A DNA stretch of 64,000 nucleotides from Harmothoe impar (taxonomy: Eukaryota > Annelida > Polychaeta > Phyllodocida > Polynoidae), in NCBI GenBank assembly GCA_947462335.1, contig OX381716.1:2048845-2112844 (forward strand), written 5' to 3'. Within the stretch, counting starts at the first letter, position 1. The number at the start of each line of letters is the position of its first letter. A program made the translations under genes and the position numbers. Under the pieces are notes generated by a model. It made no database searches, had not been told where the DNA came from, and was given only the letters and a program-made list of their open reading frames with translations. This document shows, one piece after another, positions 41,827-52,982 of this stretch.

Positions 41827-44800
41827 TCTGGTACACTCTGCTACCCTCTGGTACACCCTGCTACACTCTGGTACACTCTGGTACACTCTGGTACACTCTG
41901 GTACCCTCTGGTACACTCTGGTACTCTGCTACACTCTGCTACACTCTGCCACACCCTGGTACACTCTGGTACACCCTGCTACACTCTGCCACACCCTGGT
42001 ACACTCTGGTACACTCTAGCACTCTGGTACCCTCTGGTACCCTCTGGTACCCTCTGGTACCCTCTGGTACCCTCTGGTACACTCTGGTACACCCTTGTAC
42101 ACTCCGGTACACTCCGGTACACTCTGGTACACTCCGGTACACTCCGGTACACTCTGGTACACTCTGGTACACTCTGGTACACTCTGGTACACTCTGGTAC
42201 ACTCTGGTACACTCTGGTACACTCTGGTACACTCTGGTACACTCTGGTACACTCTGGTACACTCTGGTACACTCTGGTACCCTCTGGTACACTCAGGTAC
42301 ACTCCGGTACACTCCGGTACACTCTGGTACCCTCTGGTACACTCTGGTACCCTCTGGTACCCTCCGGTACACTCTGGTACACTCTGGTACACTCCGGTAC
42401 ACTCTGGTACACTCTGGTACACTCTGGTACACTCTGGTACACTCTGGTACCCTCTGGTACCCTCTGGTACACTCTGGTACACTCTGCCACACTCTGCTAC
42501 ACTCTGGTACACTGGTACACTCTGGTACACTCTGGTACACTCTGGTACACTCTGGTACACTCTGGTACACTCTGGTACACTCGGGCACACTGGTACACTC
42601 TGCTACACTCTGTCACACTCTGGTACACTCTGCTACACTCTGCTACACTCTGGTACACTCTGCTACACTCTGCTACACTCTGGTACACTCTGGTACACTC
42701 TGCTACACTCTGCTACACTCTGTTACACTCTGTTACACTCTGTTACACTCTGCTACACTCTGGTACACTCTGCTACACTCTGCTACACTCTCCTACACTC
42801 TGCTACACTCTGCTACACTCTGCTACACTCTGGTACACTCTGGTACACTCTGCTACACTCTGCTACACTCCGGTACACTCTGGTACACTCTGGTACACTC
42901 TGCTACACTCTGGTACACTCTGATACACTCTGGTACACTCTGGTACACCCTGCTACACTCTGGTACACTCTGGTACACTCTGGTACACTCTGGTACACTC
43001 TGGTACTCTGGTACACTCTGGTACACTCTGGTACACTCTGCTACACCCTGCTACACTCTGCTACACTCCGGTACACTCTGGTACCCTCTGGTACACTCTG
43101 GTACACTCTGGTACACTGGTACACTGGTACACTCTGGTACACTCTGGTACACTCTGGTACACTCTGGTACACTCTGCCACACTCTGCTACACTCTGGTAC
43201 ACTGGTACACTCTGGTACACTCTGGTACACTCTGGTACACTCTGGTACACTCTGGTACACTCTGGTACACTCGGGCACACTGGTACACTCTGCTACACTC
43301 TGTCACACTCTGGTACACTCTGCTACACTCTGCTACACTCTGGTACACTCTGCTACACTCTGCTACACTCTGGTACACTCTGGTACACTCTGCTACACTC
43401 TGCTACACTCTGCTACACTCTGTTACACTCTGTTACACTCTGCTACACTCTGGTACACTCTGCTACACTCTGCTACACTCTGCTACACTCTGTTACACTC
43501 TGTTACACTCTGCTACACTCTGGTACACTCTGGTACACTCTGCTACACTCTGCTACACTCCGGTACACTCTGGTACACTCTGGTACACTCTGCTACACTC
43601 TGGTACACTCTGATACACTCTGGTACACTCTGGTACACCCTGCTACACTCTGGTACACTCTGGTACACTCTGGTACACTCTGGTACACTCTGGTACTCTG
43701 GTACACTCTGGTACACTCTGGTACACTCTGCTACACCCTGCTACACTCTGCTACACTCCGGTACACTCTGGTACCCTCTGGTACACTCTGGTACACTCTG
43801 GTACACTGGTACACTGGTACACTCTGGTACACTCTGGTACACTGCTACACTCTGCTACACTCTGCTACACTCTGGTACACTGGTACACTGGTACACTGGT
43901 ACACTCTGGTACACTCTGGTACACTCTGGTACACTCTGGTACACTCTGCTACACTCTGCTACACTCTGCTACACTCTGCTACACTGGTACACTTTGGTAC
44001 ACTCTGGTACACTCGGGCACACTGGTACACTCTGCTACACTCTGTCACACTCTGGTACACTCTGGTACACCCTGCTACACTCTGCTACACTCCGGTACAC
44101 TCTGGTACCCTCTGCTACACTCTGCTACACTCTGCTACACTCTTCTACACTTGTACACTTTGTTACACTTCGGTACCCTCTGGTACGCTCTGGTACACTC
44201 TGCTACACTCTGCTACACTCTGCTACACTCTGCTACACTCTGCTACACTCCGGTACACTCTGGTACACTCTGGTACACTCTGGTACACTCTGGTACACTC
44301 TGGTACACTCCGGTACACTCTGGTACACTCTGGTACACTCTGCTACACTCTGCTACACTCTGGTACACTCTGGTACACTCTGGTACACCCTGGTACACTC
44401 TGCTACACTCTGCTACACTCTGGTACACCCTGGTACACTCTGGTACACTCTGGTACACCCTGCTACACTCTGGTACACTCTGGTACACTCTGGTACACCC
44501 TGGTACACTCTGGTACACTCTGGTACACTCTGGTACACTCTGGTACTCTGGTACACTCTGGTACACTCTGGTACCCTCTGGTACACTCTGGTACACTGGT
44601 ACCCTCTGGTACACTCTGGTACACTCTGGTACACTCTGGTACACTCTGCTACACTCTGCTACACTCTGCTACACTCTGCTACACTCTTCTACACTTGTAC
44701 ACTTTGTTACACTTCGGTACCCTCTGGTACGCTCTGGTACACCCTGGTACACTCTGCTACACTCTGCTACACTCTTCTACACTTGTACACTTTGTTACAC

Positions 44801-45603
44801 TTTGGTACCCTCTGGTACACTCTGGTACACTGGTACCCTCTGGTACACTCTGGTACACTCTGCTACACTCTTCTACACTTGTACACTTTGTTACACTTTG
44901 GTACCCTCTGGTACACTCTGGTACACTGGTACCCTCTGGTACACTCTGGTACACTCTGCTACACTCTGCTACACTCTGCTACACTCTGCTACACTCTTCT
45001 ACACTTGTACACTTTGTTACACTTCGGTACCCTCTGGTACGCTCTGGTACACCCTGGTACACTCTGCTACACTCTGCTACACTCTGCTACACTCTGGTAC
45101 ACTCTGCTACACTCTGCTACACTCTGGTACACTCTGGTACACTCTGCTACACCCTGCTACACTCTGGTACACTCTGGTACACTCTGGTAGTGCTACACTC
45201 TGGTACACTCTGGTACACTCCGGTACACTCTGGTACACTCTGGTAGTGCTACACCCTGCTACACTCTGGTACACTCTGGTACACTCTGGTACACTCTGGT
45301 ACTCTGGTACACTCTGGTACACTCTGGTACACTCTGGTACTCTGGTACACTCTGGTACCCCCTGGTACACTCTGGTACCCTCTGGTACACTCTGGTACAC
45401 TCTGGTACACTCTGGTACACTCTGGTACACTCTGCTACACTCTGCTACACTCTGCTACACTCTGCTACACTCTGCTACACTCTGCTACACTCTGGTACAC
45501 TCTGGTACACTCTGCTACACACTGGTACACTCTGGTACACTCTGCTACACTCTGGTACACTCTGCTACACTCTGGTACACTCCGGTAGACTCTGGTACAC
45601 CAC
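41827..45603. repeat. 3.8-kb decanucleotide satellite (GGTACACTCT)n
   Basis: About 375 tandem copies of a 10-bp unit GGTACACTCT. The main variants are GCTACACTCT, GGTACCCTCT, CGGTACACTC and GTTACACTCT, with occasional 8-bp slips. Because the unit lacks stops in several frames, both strands give very long open frames (1150 codons on the plus strand, GTLWYTLVHS repeats). The reading frame simply cycles every 30 bp, and it is not a gene. Higher-order structure: 42481-43150 is repeated at 43171-43840 (offset exactly 690 bp, shown by shared rare variants). A five-fold block with TCTTCTACACTTGTACACTT sits at 44141, 44685, 44773, 44869 and 44995. Confidence 0.98.
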
Positions 45604-45764
45604 ACCCTTTGATCATCCCGAGGTAGTGGGGAGGGGGGGTGGGGGGAGTTGAGATAACTTCCTCCTAATCGGTGGGGTGGGGGAAGGGGAGGAGAGGGAA
45701 AAAAATAGTTGTTTTGGGAAAAATCCACCAAGCCCTCCCCCCCCCCAAGCTAGTGATAAATGAC

Positions 45765-45990
45765 TTTGCCCTCTTGAGAGGGGGGGGGACCAAAAATATT
45801 ACACCCCTTTTTGGCCAAAAAGTCAGTGCGTAACTATAGCTCAAAGCGGTCGGCCACGCTTCTTTTGCCTGAGGCGGGGACAACATTTTTTTTGTTGCCT
45901 CCCGTGGGGGGACCACAAAAATGTCAAAGCGCTTGCGCAAAAATCCACCGACCCCCCCCTGTTGTTAAAAAATTACCACTCCCTTAACTA
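45765..45990. repeat. Family E repeat
   Basis: GAGGGGGGGGGACCAAAAAT, TTTTTGGCCAAAAAGTCAGT, GCGTAACTATAGCTCAAAG, CACCGACCCCCCCCTGTTG, TACCACTCCCTTA. Confidence 0.8.
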
Positions 45991-45994
45991 TAAA

Positions 45995-46315
45995 ACGTTC
46001 TTTTCAATCCCAAATATGGAATGTTTTCACCAAAGATGGAATCTTCTACATAAAAAGTAGTACAGATCTATACGTTTTTGCTATATTTTGGTCCTTTTTT
46101 GGCCATATGGAGCCCCCTGGTAGCCAAAGTTGGTACTTCAAGTCCCGCAGGGAGGTCCCTTTTCCCTTGTTGATCCACACATGGTCAGATGAGTCGTCAG
46201 CCATTTTGTGTGTACCATTTTTATGATATAGCACTGGAAGCCACTTCCCACCTTAGTTAGTGGGTAGTCATGCTGCCTGTGTGTACAATGTGCCGTTCTC
46301 ATCACCAAGGCACAC
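45995..46315. other. No gene recognised
   Basis: Plain sequence. The minus frame 46046-46234 has no recognisable content. Confidence 0.5.
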
Positions 46316-46318
46316 CAT

Positions 46319-46640
46319 TAGGCTAGTCAAAAAAGTAAAATGGTTTCTCATCACCACACGCCTCATAAAAATCTGTTTTGAGGAAAACGTTTCTTCTGTT
46401 GACAAATTATTGATGGAAAACCTGATAAAAATGGACAAAATTGGTCATATTTGGTATCAAATTAAACTTACACTTTTAAATATCAATTAATTCTCAACCA
46501 ATAAAATGTGAGTTTCGGCTCCAAAGAATCGTAAATTATGCTACACATTTTGGCCTGCGAGCCAAAAACAAAAAAAAGCCTCCCTCGTCAGATTTCTCAG
46601 ACATACATGATGAGAAACAACTTTTTTTTTGAGTGGCCTT
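46319..46640. repeat. AGGCCACTCAAAAA MITE (family G), copy 1
   Basis: Ends TAGGCTAGTCAAAAAAGTAA with TGGTTTCTCATCACC, and GATGAGAAACAAC with TTTTTTTGAGTGGCCTT. About 320 bp, AT-rich, no coding. Confidence 0.8.
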
Positions 46641-46759
46641 GTATGTATAAGAGACAGCGAGCCGACAGTAGTAGAGGGAACTGGCGATTAGACACAGGTA
46701 GCCAGGTCTATGATTGGTGTACCCTGGGCTGAATGGGTGAGGTACTTTAATGGACAACA

Positions 46760-46779
46760 CCCCCCCCCCCCCCCCCCAC
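46760..46779. repeat. Poly-C tract
   Basis: C run of about 18 bp followed by CACACACACA. Confidence 0.9.
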
Positions 46780-46804
46780 ACACACAACTCCATCCGACCT
46801 CAGT

Positions 46805-47012
46805 GGTTAAACCTTTAATGATGGCATGTCGCTAAAAGATGACATTTGTCAACATAATGTACCAATGCAGCCCTATGCCGACCCTTCAGGAGGGTCTCAA
46901 CCCTGTAGGGTCAGCATGATGCATGAATGCGGCCCTGGCGAGTTACTCACCAGGGCTGCATTTACGCATCACGTTGACCAAGGGCATGATGCGTTAATGC
47001 ATTTAAGAGTTA
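46805..47012. repeat. Family A element
   Basis: GGTTAAACCTTTAATGATGG, CATGTCGCTAAAAGATGACA, GCATGATGCATGAATGCGGC, CTGGCGAGTTACTCACCAG, GCATTTAAGAGTTAAG. A 17-bp G run follows at about 47025. Confidence 0.85.
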
Positions 47013-47309
47013 AGCCTCAGCCTGGGGGGGGGGGGGGGGGTATCACGGGTGGTTGCTGTACCTACTGGACCGGAAGTAGCATCAAGACGCTGCAGGAAGT
47101 GGGATATCCCCGGGGCATGCGCCGTGAGCCTCATGATGGCCGTGACCTCATTAAGGTGATGAATCACGGCGCGGCAGCAGGTGCGTGCAGAACGGGGGGG
47201 GGGGGAGGGGGGGGGGTCAGCGTCTCTAAAACAAGCCTGAAAAAGCAGCTCTAATAGCCCAGAAGGTCAGCCGGAAACAGACAGAAATAGCCACAATCAG
47301 GCTAAGGCA

Positions 47310-47765
47310 AAAAAAAGAGGTTTGTTTCAGGTCACCTGACCGACCCTATCAAAACAGGGCCGACCCTACGTTTTTAGGGTCTTTGGAGAGGCTGGCTAGT
47401 ATTTTCATGTCAAAAGAAAAAATGTAGAGAAAGAAAAGAAATTCGACCTACTGCCCCTACATCTTCTCCCCAACCTTTTCTTTTTTGGCCTAAGGCCGCA
47501 TTTTTTTAAAGAAAAGAAGATTTTTATCCAATTTTGAAAATTGATTTGTACTCTAGGTCATGTTGGGGCTATTTCAGAGCCATTAACAAAGTCTGAGTCG
47601 AGGCCGTCATTGCCGAGTCGGCACTGCAGTTCACGAGTCCATTCTAAGTACCTTTCAGGCCAAAGTATAAAATAAATAAAGAATTTAAATCCCACTGCCC
47701 GCCCTATATTTAAGACCATGTAACCTGAAATACACGTTTTCCTCTTTTTGACCTAATATTGCTAG
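47310..47765. repeat. Two adjoining Family D repeats
   Basis: First GGTTTGTTTCAGGTCACC with AAAACAGGGCCGACCCTACG, ending CTTTTCTTTTTTGGCCTAAG. Then TTTTTATCCAATTTTG, GGGGCTATTTCAGAGCC, CATGTAACCTGAAATACACG. Confidence 0.75.
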
Positions 47766-47877
47766 GCCAGCCTCCCTTTTACTGGCCTTCTCCATGCTAT
47801 GTAAACACTTCCAGCCTCCACTGTGTTCTATTATTGTTAGTTAAATGGCAGCCAAATGGCATCTTCTAACAAATGAA

Positions 47878-48785
47878 CTTTTTCGTCGCTTAATAGTGAT
47901 TAAGCCAATGCTTTATTCCCCAAAAACAACTAAGTCATGCGGTTAGAAGTCGCACGGCCTTTAGGAAGATTGAATCGATATCTTCTTACCGTAATGTTAG
48001 TTGAACATTAGTGGAGCCAGTGTTTAATTTTCCTCAATAGTTTTCCTAATAAAATGGAAATTCTCTTCTTTTTTCGTCACTAAATGGTGATTGAGCAAAT
48101 CCTTTATTTCTCAGGAACAAGTCATGCAGTTACAAGTCACAGGGCCTTCAGGTAGATCAAATTGATATCTTCTGACCATAATGTTAAATCTAATTTTTGT
48201 ACAACCGGTTGAACATATCCAGTAAGTGCAGCTGTTATTCAGATCAATGTTGAGTCAAGATGGAGAACCAGCTGTCATTGTCAGTTCAATGTTCCGTGCC
48301 CACTGGTAACAATGCTAATTTCTGACTTAACATTTCAAGTATTCCCCCTAATAGTTTCCCTAATAAAATACCACAGAGTGTTAATTTCTCAAGAACAACA
48401 ATGTCATGCAATTAAAACTTGTAGAGCCTTGTCAAAGATTGATATCTTCTTATTGTAATTTTAATTCAACATTGGTGGAACCAGTTTTATTTACCTGAAT
48501 AGTTTTCCTATAAAAATGCTAATTCTCTTCCTTTTTTACCCACCAAATATTAATTGGGCAAATGCTTTATTTCTCAGGGACAACAATTGTCATACAATTG
48601 TGACTTGCAGGGTTTTTGAAAGATCGATATCTTCTTCTTGTAATGTTAGTTCAACATTGGTAGAACCAGTTGAGCATTAGCAGTAGTATTAGTTGAATGT
48701 TACTTGAGCTATAACAATGCTAATTTCTGACATCACATTACAATAATTCCCCCTAATGGTTTCCCTAATGAGATACCACAGGCCC
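47878..48785. repeat. Four diverged tandem units of about 190-240 bp
   Basis: Recurring order: AAATTCTCTTC, TTTTTCGTC, CTTTATTTCTCAGGAACAA, GTCATGCAGTTACAAGT, GATATCTTCTTACCGTAATG, TTAGTTCAACATTGGTGG, AATAGTTTTCCTAATAAAAT. Units begin near 47878, 48062, 48380 and 48527. It looks like an old tandem expansion. Confidence 0.75.
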
Positions 48786-49018
48786 TGACGGAGTGCATTG
48801 TGGGAGATGTAAGACGGCGTAGTAATCAGGGAGCAGCTCTGTGCCGGGACTACTTTCTGCTGCCCTCTCACCTCGGGTACAGAGATCAATGCGCCACGCA
48901 GTAATGAGGTCACCGCCCCGTCATACGTCACGTCATGCCGTGACGTCATACGACATAGGCAGTTAGATTATGTGTCTGGGGAGGAACGCTCTTACAGTTA
49001 TTGTTTTTCCAGGTTACT
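48786..49018. promoter_or_regulatory. CRE-like ACGTCA cluster
   Basis: GTCATACGTCACGTCATGCC then GTGACGTCATACG (48918-48955) holds four TGACG/CGTCA half-sites, including the full CRE TGACGTCA. Whether it drives any gene is not visible. Confidence 0.3.
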
Positions 49019-49020
49019 TC

Positions 49021-49345
49021 AGGCCACTCAGAAATGTAAAAAGTGGTTTCTCATCACCAGTCGTTATATTTAGGGTCCAAAATATATAGGGAAATTTGGA
49101 CTTTTACGCAAACAATTTCAGTAGTTAAGGGTTTGTTGATCTGCAAACGTTGTTATTTCTGCATTACTGACAGCATACATAAGCTTTAATTGGAAACCAA
49201 ATGTCCCAATTTTTGTCAAAATCTCAACACATGTTTTAGGAACAATTTAAAAATAAACAAATAAAGAAAAGACGTTTTCCCAAATCATGATCTTTTATAA
49301 TGCACAAGCTGATGAGAAACCAGTTGATTTTTTTTGAGTGGCCTT
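49021..49345. repeat. AGGCCACTCAAAAA MITE (family G), copy 2
   Basis: Starts AGGCCACTCAGAAATGTAAA then AAGTGGTTTCTCATCACC. Ends GATGAGAAACCAGTTGATT then TTTTTTGAGTGGCCT. Confidence 0.88.
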
Positions 49346-50125
49346 ATGTTCTACAGTGGGATTACCTTCAATAACCTGGGGGCCTTAATTATCATACTCC
49401 TTTGTCAGGGCCAGTTTTATACAGAAGCATATAAGATATGCTTCATTAATCCGGCAGATTTAACATCCGGCCCTGTGTTACCAGAAACGGGGTCGGTCGG
49501 ATTATTGAGATCTCACTGTAGATAATAGCTCAGGTATTTTCAAGGGCAGTGATCCTTTCTGCCTGGCTGCATACTGTCCGCTCCACACTCTCTCCATATA
49601 CCTCATAACCTGCACATCAGTTTGTGGTATATGTATTAGTGTTGGGTGCTGTGGTTATTTGTTTAACTATTTACACCGCCCCCATTGTGAGGGGTGCACC
49701 CTGTGGGTGCGGCGTATTGACGCACATATTGATTCATTCTGCAGCAGAGTTATCAGGTACAAGTCACATTCAGGTATCACGCTGCTAATTCTACTGCTGA
49801 CAGATTGGTTCTGTCCCCGCCCACTGGGGGGCCGTTACAAAACAAAATTTACGTTACGGAACTTAAAATTATTTTTTTACGTTATGACTAACTTATTTAC
49901 GCAGTTGTCTTCAAATTTTGGCTGATTTAGGCAAATCTAGATTTTTACAAATTGAGTCCATAATGTTAAAAAACGTCAATAACGTAAATAAAACAGTAAC
50001 GTAAATTTTGTTTCGTGACAACAGCGTAAAAAAGATTTGTTTGTAACACCCTCTTTTTACACAATGTAACAGAGCCCTGGGGCGCCTCAGTAGGGGCAGC
50101 ATATTAGTAGTAAATGTATTATATT
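49346..50125. other. No gene recognised
   Basis: Short inverted sequences AAAATTTACGTTACGG (near 49845) and CGTAAATTTTGTTTCG (near 50000) suggest a further MITE-like pair at 49838-50030. The minus frame 49911-50306 has no recognisable content. Confidence 0.45.
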
Positions 50126-50129
50126 CTGG

Positions 50130-50225
50130 GCTGTAGATATTTTTGCGGATTTCACTGATTTTAAAATCTGCGATAATGTATACAGAGCGAAAATTTAACC
50201 AATATAGCTCTGTTACTACCATTAT
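50130..50225. repeat. TACTGTAAACG MITE fragment
   Basis: GTAGATATTTTTGCGGATTT, GATTTTAAAATCTGCG, ATACAGAGCGAAAATTTA: the central part of the family. Confidence 0.65.
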
Positions 50226-50389
50226 TTCTCTCCTGTAAGCACTGTGTGGTGCCATGGCAGCTAGAATCTTTTTTTGAAAAATGAGATTTTGACATTTTTC
50301 TAACATATGAGATATTAAGCTACATACCAGATTTTAACTCCCATTATTCCCAAAATGATGGCCATAGGATTTATAATTGTATATCAATT

Positions 50390-50490
50390 TTAAGAAATGC
50401 CCATGTCGCCCTGTCCCATGTCACTATCTCTTACATTCCCCATGTCGCATGCCACTAAGGCCCTAAATGTCCATGTGGCATGTCGATTTT
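50390..50490. repeat. CATGTCGCATGTC family
   Basis: TTTAAGAAATGCCCATGTCG, CCCATGTCACTATCTC, ATGTCGCATGCC, CATGTCGATTTTA. The reverse complement type is at 53830-54015 and diverged pieces at 29180-29280 and 29540-29730. Confidence 0.75.
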
Positions 50491-50659
50491 AGGGGTCGAC
50501 CCAGGCCCCAACTTGCCGCTGTACCCAGCTACCATACGCGGGACCCTTACCCAGATGTGGAAGTGTCCAGACCATGACCACCCCTTCCGGTACAGGTCCC
50601 AGCCGGCACGATTTGCTGAATTGACTCAAAACTTGTCTGGCCGCTGGCACCACTTTTAA
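50480..50659 (+). CDS. Candidate coding patch, 59 codons, unknown protein
   Basis: A plus-strand frame from ATG 50480 runs 59 codons to TAA 50657-50659. Its latter part contains WKCPDHDHPFRYRS and then FAELTQNLSGRWHHF, a Trp/His/Arg-rich sequence of natural-looking composition. ATTTTAG just inside the frame (AG ending at 50492) could act as a splice acceptor for a terminal exon starting GTCGACCCAGGC. Against this, antisense frames over the same bases are also open (50489-50680), another sense frame is open at 50756-50945, and the 5' edge overlaps a dispersed repeat. It could be an exon, part of an unrecognised transposon, or chance in GC-rich DNA. No domain was recognised. Confidence 0.3.
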   Translation: MSILGVDPGPNLPLYPATIRGTLTQMWKCPDHDHPFRYRSQPARFAELTQNLSGRWHHF

Positions 50660-50755
50660 TACCAACCTCTGAAAAGGCATGACATAAAATATTTATGACG
50701 GCCATTGACGGTACTGCCACCTGGCGAGGAACCAGTGAGATGAAAAGATGAAAAG

Positions 50756-50945
50756 GCCGCCGGAATTACCGGGAGCTTCTTCTGCCGTGGGACCCGGATG
50801 AATGGGCAGCGGGATTTAGCGGGATTTGGCGAGATTATGGTGAGAGGTGGGTGTTGGGTGTTGCCATGGTGACGCTGTGTATTGACAGGCGCAGATTGGT
50901 GGTTTGGGAGCAGGGTGGGGAGATGAACTGTTAGAAGTAAGTACT
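50756..50945 (+). CDS. Second open GC-rich patch, unknown
   Basis: About 60 codons open, without a start codon at the left edge. They include ELLLPWDPDEWAAG and VTLCIDRRRLVVWEQ and stop at TAG near 50937. It would need splicing at its left side. The minus strand is open across 50656-50955 as a 99-codon frame with VPRQKKLPVIPAAF, so the coding strand, if any, cannot be settled. X-box-like GTTGCCATGGTGAC is at about 50861. It immediately precedes the foldback at 50927. Confidence 0.2.
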
Positions 50946-51363
50946 GTAGCTGCACAGTATAAAATGAGGTATTTTTGGTTTCCAGTATTACATACTGTTG
51001 AGCTACAAACTCACCTACTGAAATCCATCATCTGGGTTTGAGTCTCACCTTGGCACAATGGGTAGTATTATTGAAATATGCATAAATATCTAATTCAAAC
51101 AAATATAAATTATTCAAATATTCACTATCTAATATTTCTTATATCAATTTAGATGGAAGTGCATGTCCAAAGGGTTAAAGAAATAGAGGAATAAACATGT
51201 ACTACCTAAGGCGAGACTAGAACCCACAGCCTTCTGTGTGGGGGTTTTACAATACATGACTGCAGCTGAACAATATGTAATGCTGGAATCCAAAAATATG
51301 TTCTTTTATACTGTAAATCTACAGTATATATCACTGTGCAGCTACACTAACTTCTGACAGTGT
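50927..51363. mobile_element. Long foldback of the CACTGTTAGAAGT family, copy 2
   Basis: ACTGTTAGAAGTAAGTACTG, TATAAAATGAGGTATTTT and CCAGTATTACATACTG on the left. CAATATGTAATGCTGG, TATGTTCTTTTATACTG and CTAACTTCTGACAGTG on the right. The inner T-arm-like GGGTTTGAGTCTCACC then TTGGCACAAT (about 51036) and its reverse partner GGCGAGACTAGAACCC (about 51210) match the 37247-37702 element. Confidence 0.85.
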
Positions 51364-51365
51364 GG

Positions 51366-51560
51366 GATTGAGGGGGGGGTTGAGGGGGGGGGGGGGGTAG
51401 AGGGGATGGGGGGCGATAAATGGGGGTGCTGGGACAGATTCAATCAGCCAACGTCATAATGTTGTTTGGAGACCTGGTTGGGGGGAGGGGAGGGGGGAGG
51501 GGGGGGGGGAGGGGGGTAGACCGGGGAAGGGGGTGGACAGGTTCTTAGTGGGGGGGGGGA
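51366..51560. repeat. Dense G-tract region
   Basis: Several G runs of 7-13 bp (51371-51400, 51480-51530, 51551-51559), with strong potential for G-quadruplexes. Open frames on both strands at 51454-51775 are low-complexity by-products. Confidence 0.85.
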
Positions 51561-52336
51561 GGGTGTTGCCTTGGAGAGAGTGCTGGGCGGAGGGTAGATT
51601 TAGTAGGAAGTTCCTAGAATCCAACCTTACTCGTAGTTGGATTCTGGGATACACGACCAGTCGGAGGACCGGATGGGGTACTGTAGCTGGGAAGCGGTCA
51701 TTGGCCACCGTCCTTCCTTCCCTTAGCACCTGCACCTACACCCCACAGCTCTACTTTATTCAATTCCCTCCCTGACATCCTGGTTTTTATCTGTCCTTCC
51801 CTACCTCCGTCTCCGGCTCTGTCACTGAATGCTAGACTGGCCTGCGTCAGCGGGAGCCTTCCTCCACGCACGGTACCCCCCCCCCCCCCCACCCGCCTAG
51901 CTGCTCCCAATTGAGAAAAGTATATCATAGAAAAAAAGCCGTTTTAGTCTTTATTCAAATTCTAAAACTTGAGCAAGTCTAACTGAATACCTGTCTCTAC
52001 CTTCCTGCCTTCCCTATCACCACACTGTTAATAAAGGGTTGACTTTATGTAGGTGTACAGTACGAACTGCAGTAGGTGTACAGGTTATTGTAGGTATCGT
52101 TTCCGCCAGTTTTTAGCGCAGGTGCCCAAATTAGCGCGTCCCGTTTTAGCGCAGGGTGGAAGAGTGTACCAAGATAATATAAAGCACTAAAATTTGATCT
52201 CAAATTAGCGCATGTCCTGTATAAGCAAAGGACAAAGTAGAGGATGAAATATACAGGCGCAGGCGCGCTAAAACGGGCGGATACGGTACACAGTAGAATA
52301 TACTGTGAATCTACAGTAGATTCTCTAAAACTGCCA
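51561..52336. other. No gene recognised
   Basis: Pyrimidine-rich stretch 51705-51820, poly-C near 51879. A GC-flanked AT-rich patch at 52090-52280 has inverted GTTTTAGCGCAGG / GCGCGCTAAAACGGGC sequences, perhaps another MITE. TACAGTAGATTCTCTAAAA at 52312. Confidence 0.45.
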
Positions 52337-52626
52337 CACAGAGAAGAGACAGCGTCAAAGGGGAGACCAGGCTGCCTCCAGAATGACTCCTCTTTCAAAC
52401 GGAGTCCAGGTCACCTAATGGAGCCCAGGTGACTGTCTGGCTGACCTAAGGGAGTCACTTGGGGGATTCATATGACCCAGAGAGCTATATGACTCCCCCA
52501 GGTGACTCCCTTATAGGTTAGCCAGAGAGTCAACTAGGCTCCCTTAGGCGAACTGGACTCCCCTAGAGAGGGGATTCATTCTGGGGGCAACCTGGACTCC
52601 CTTTTGACGCTGTTTCTTTTCTCTAA
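52337..52626. mobile_element. AGAAAAGAAGCAGCGTCAAA foldback (family H), copy 1
   Basis: Left arm CACAGAGAAGAGACAGCGTC, GGCTGCCTCCAGAATGACTC. Right arm GATTCATTCTGGGGGCAACC then TTTTGACGCTGTTTCTTT. The interior repeats GGGAGTCAC/GTGACTCCC words. Confidence 0.9.
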
Positions 52627-52789
52627 ATGACTCCCTAACATTAGCAGGACTCTAAAATAACTCTATAGTGACCTACTCTAAGAATCCCTAATGATTGGGA
52701 GTCACTTTAGAGTCGGGGGAGAGAGTTACCTCAGTGATCGAGTCCAGACTCCTATTTGTGAGTCACTGTGATTCTTCTTCTTTTCTCTG

Positions 52790-52982
52790 TGCTCCTTTCC
52801 TCCCCCCACCTCCTGCCTTGACAGCTTTACTCCCACTTCACAGCTTCCTCCCGTGATCCTAATCTCCACAATCCTCTTCCCTTACCGCCCTCTTTCCCCC
52901 CCTGCCCCCTCCCCTCCCCCACTGCCCCTAAATCCTCCAATTTCCCGACATCCCTCACTCCCTGCCCCCTTCTGTGCCACAG
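52790..52982 (+). other. Long polypyrimidine tract ending in a strong splice acceptor
   Basis: Nearly 190 bp of C/T-rich sequence ends CCCCCTTCTGTGCCACAG at 52982, a textbook 3' splice-site shape. The antisense open frame (52827-53027) is a low-complexity by-product. Confidence 0.5.

Noticed and set aside
41691..45626. Very long plus-strand open frames (410, 1150, 1031 and 491 codons) and several minus-strand frames
   Set aside because: They are produced by a 10-bp tandem repeat without stops; all three plus frames and the antisense are open with the same cyclic residues, and substitutions show no codon bias.
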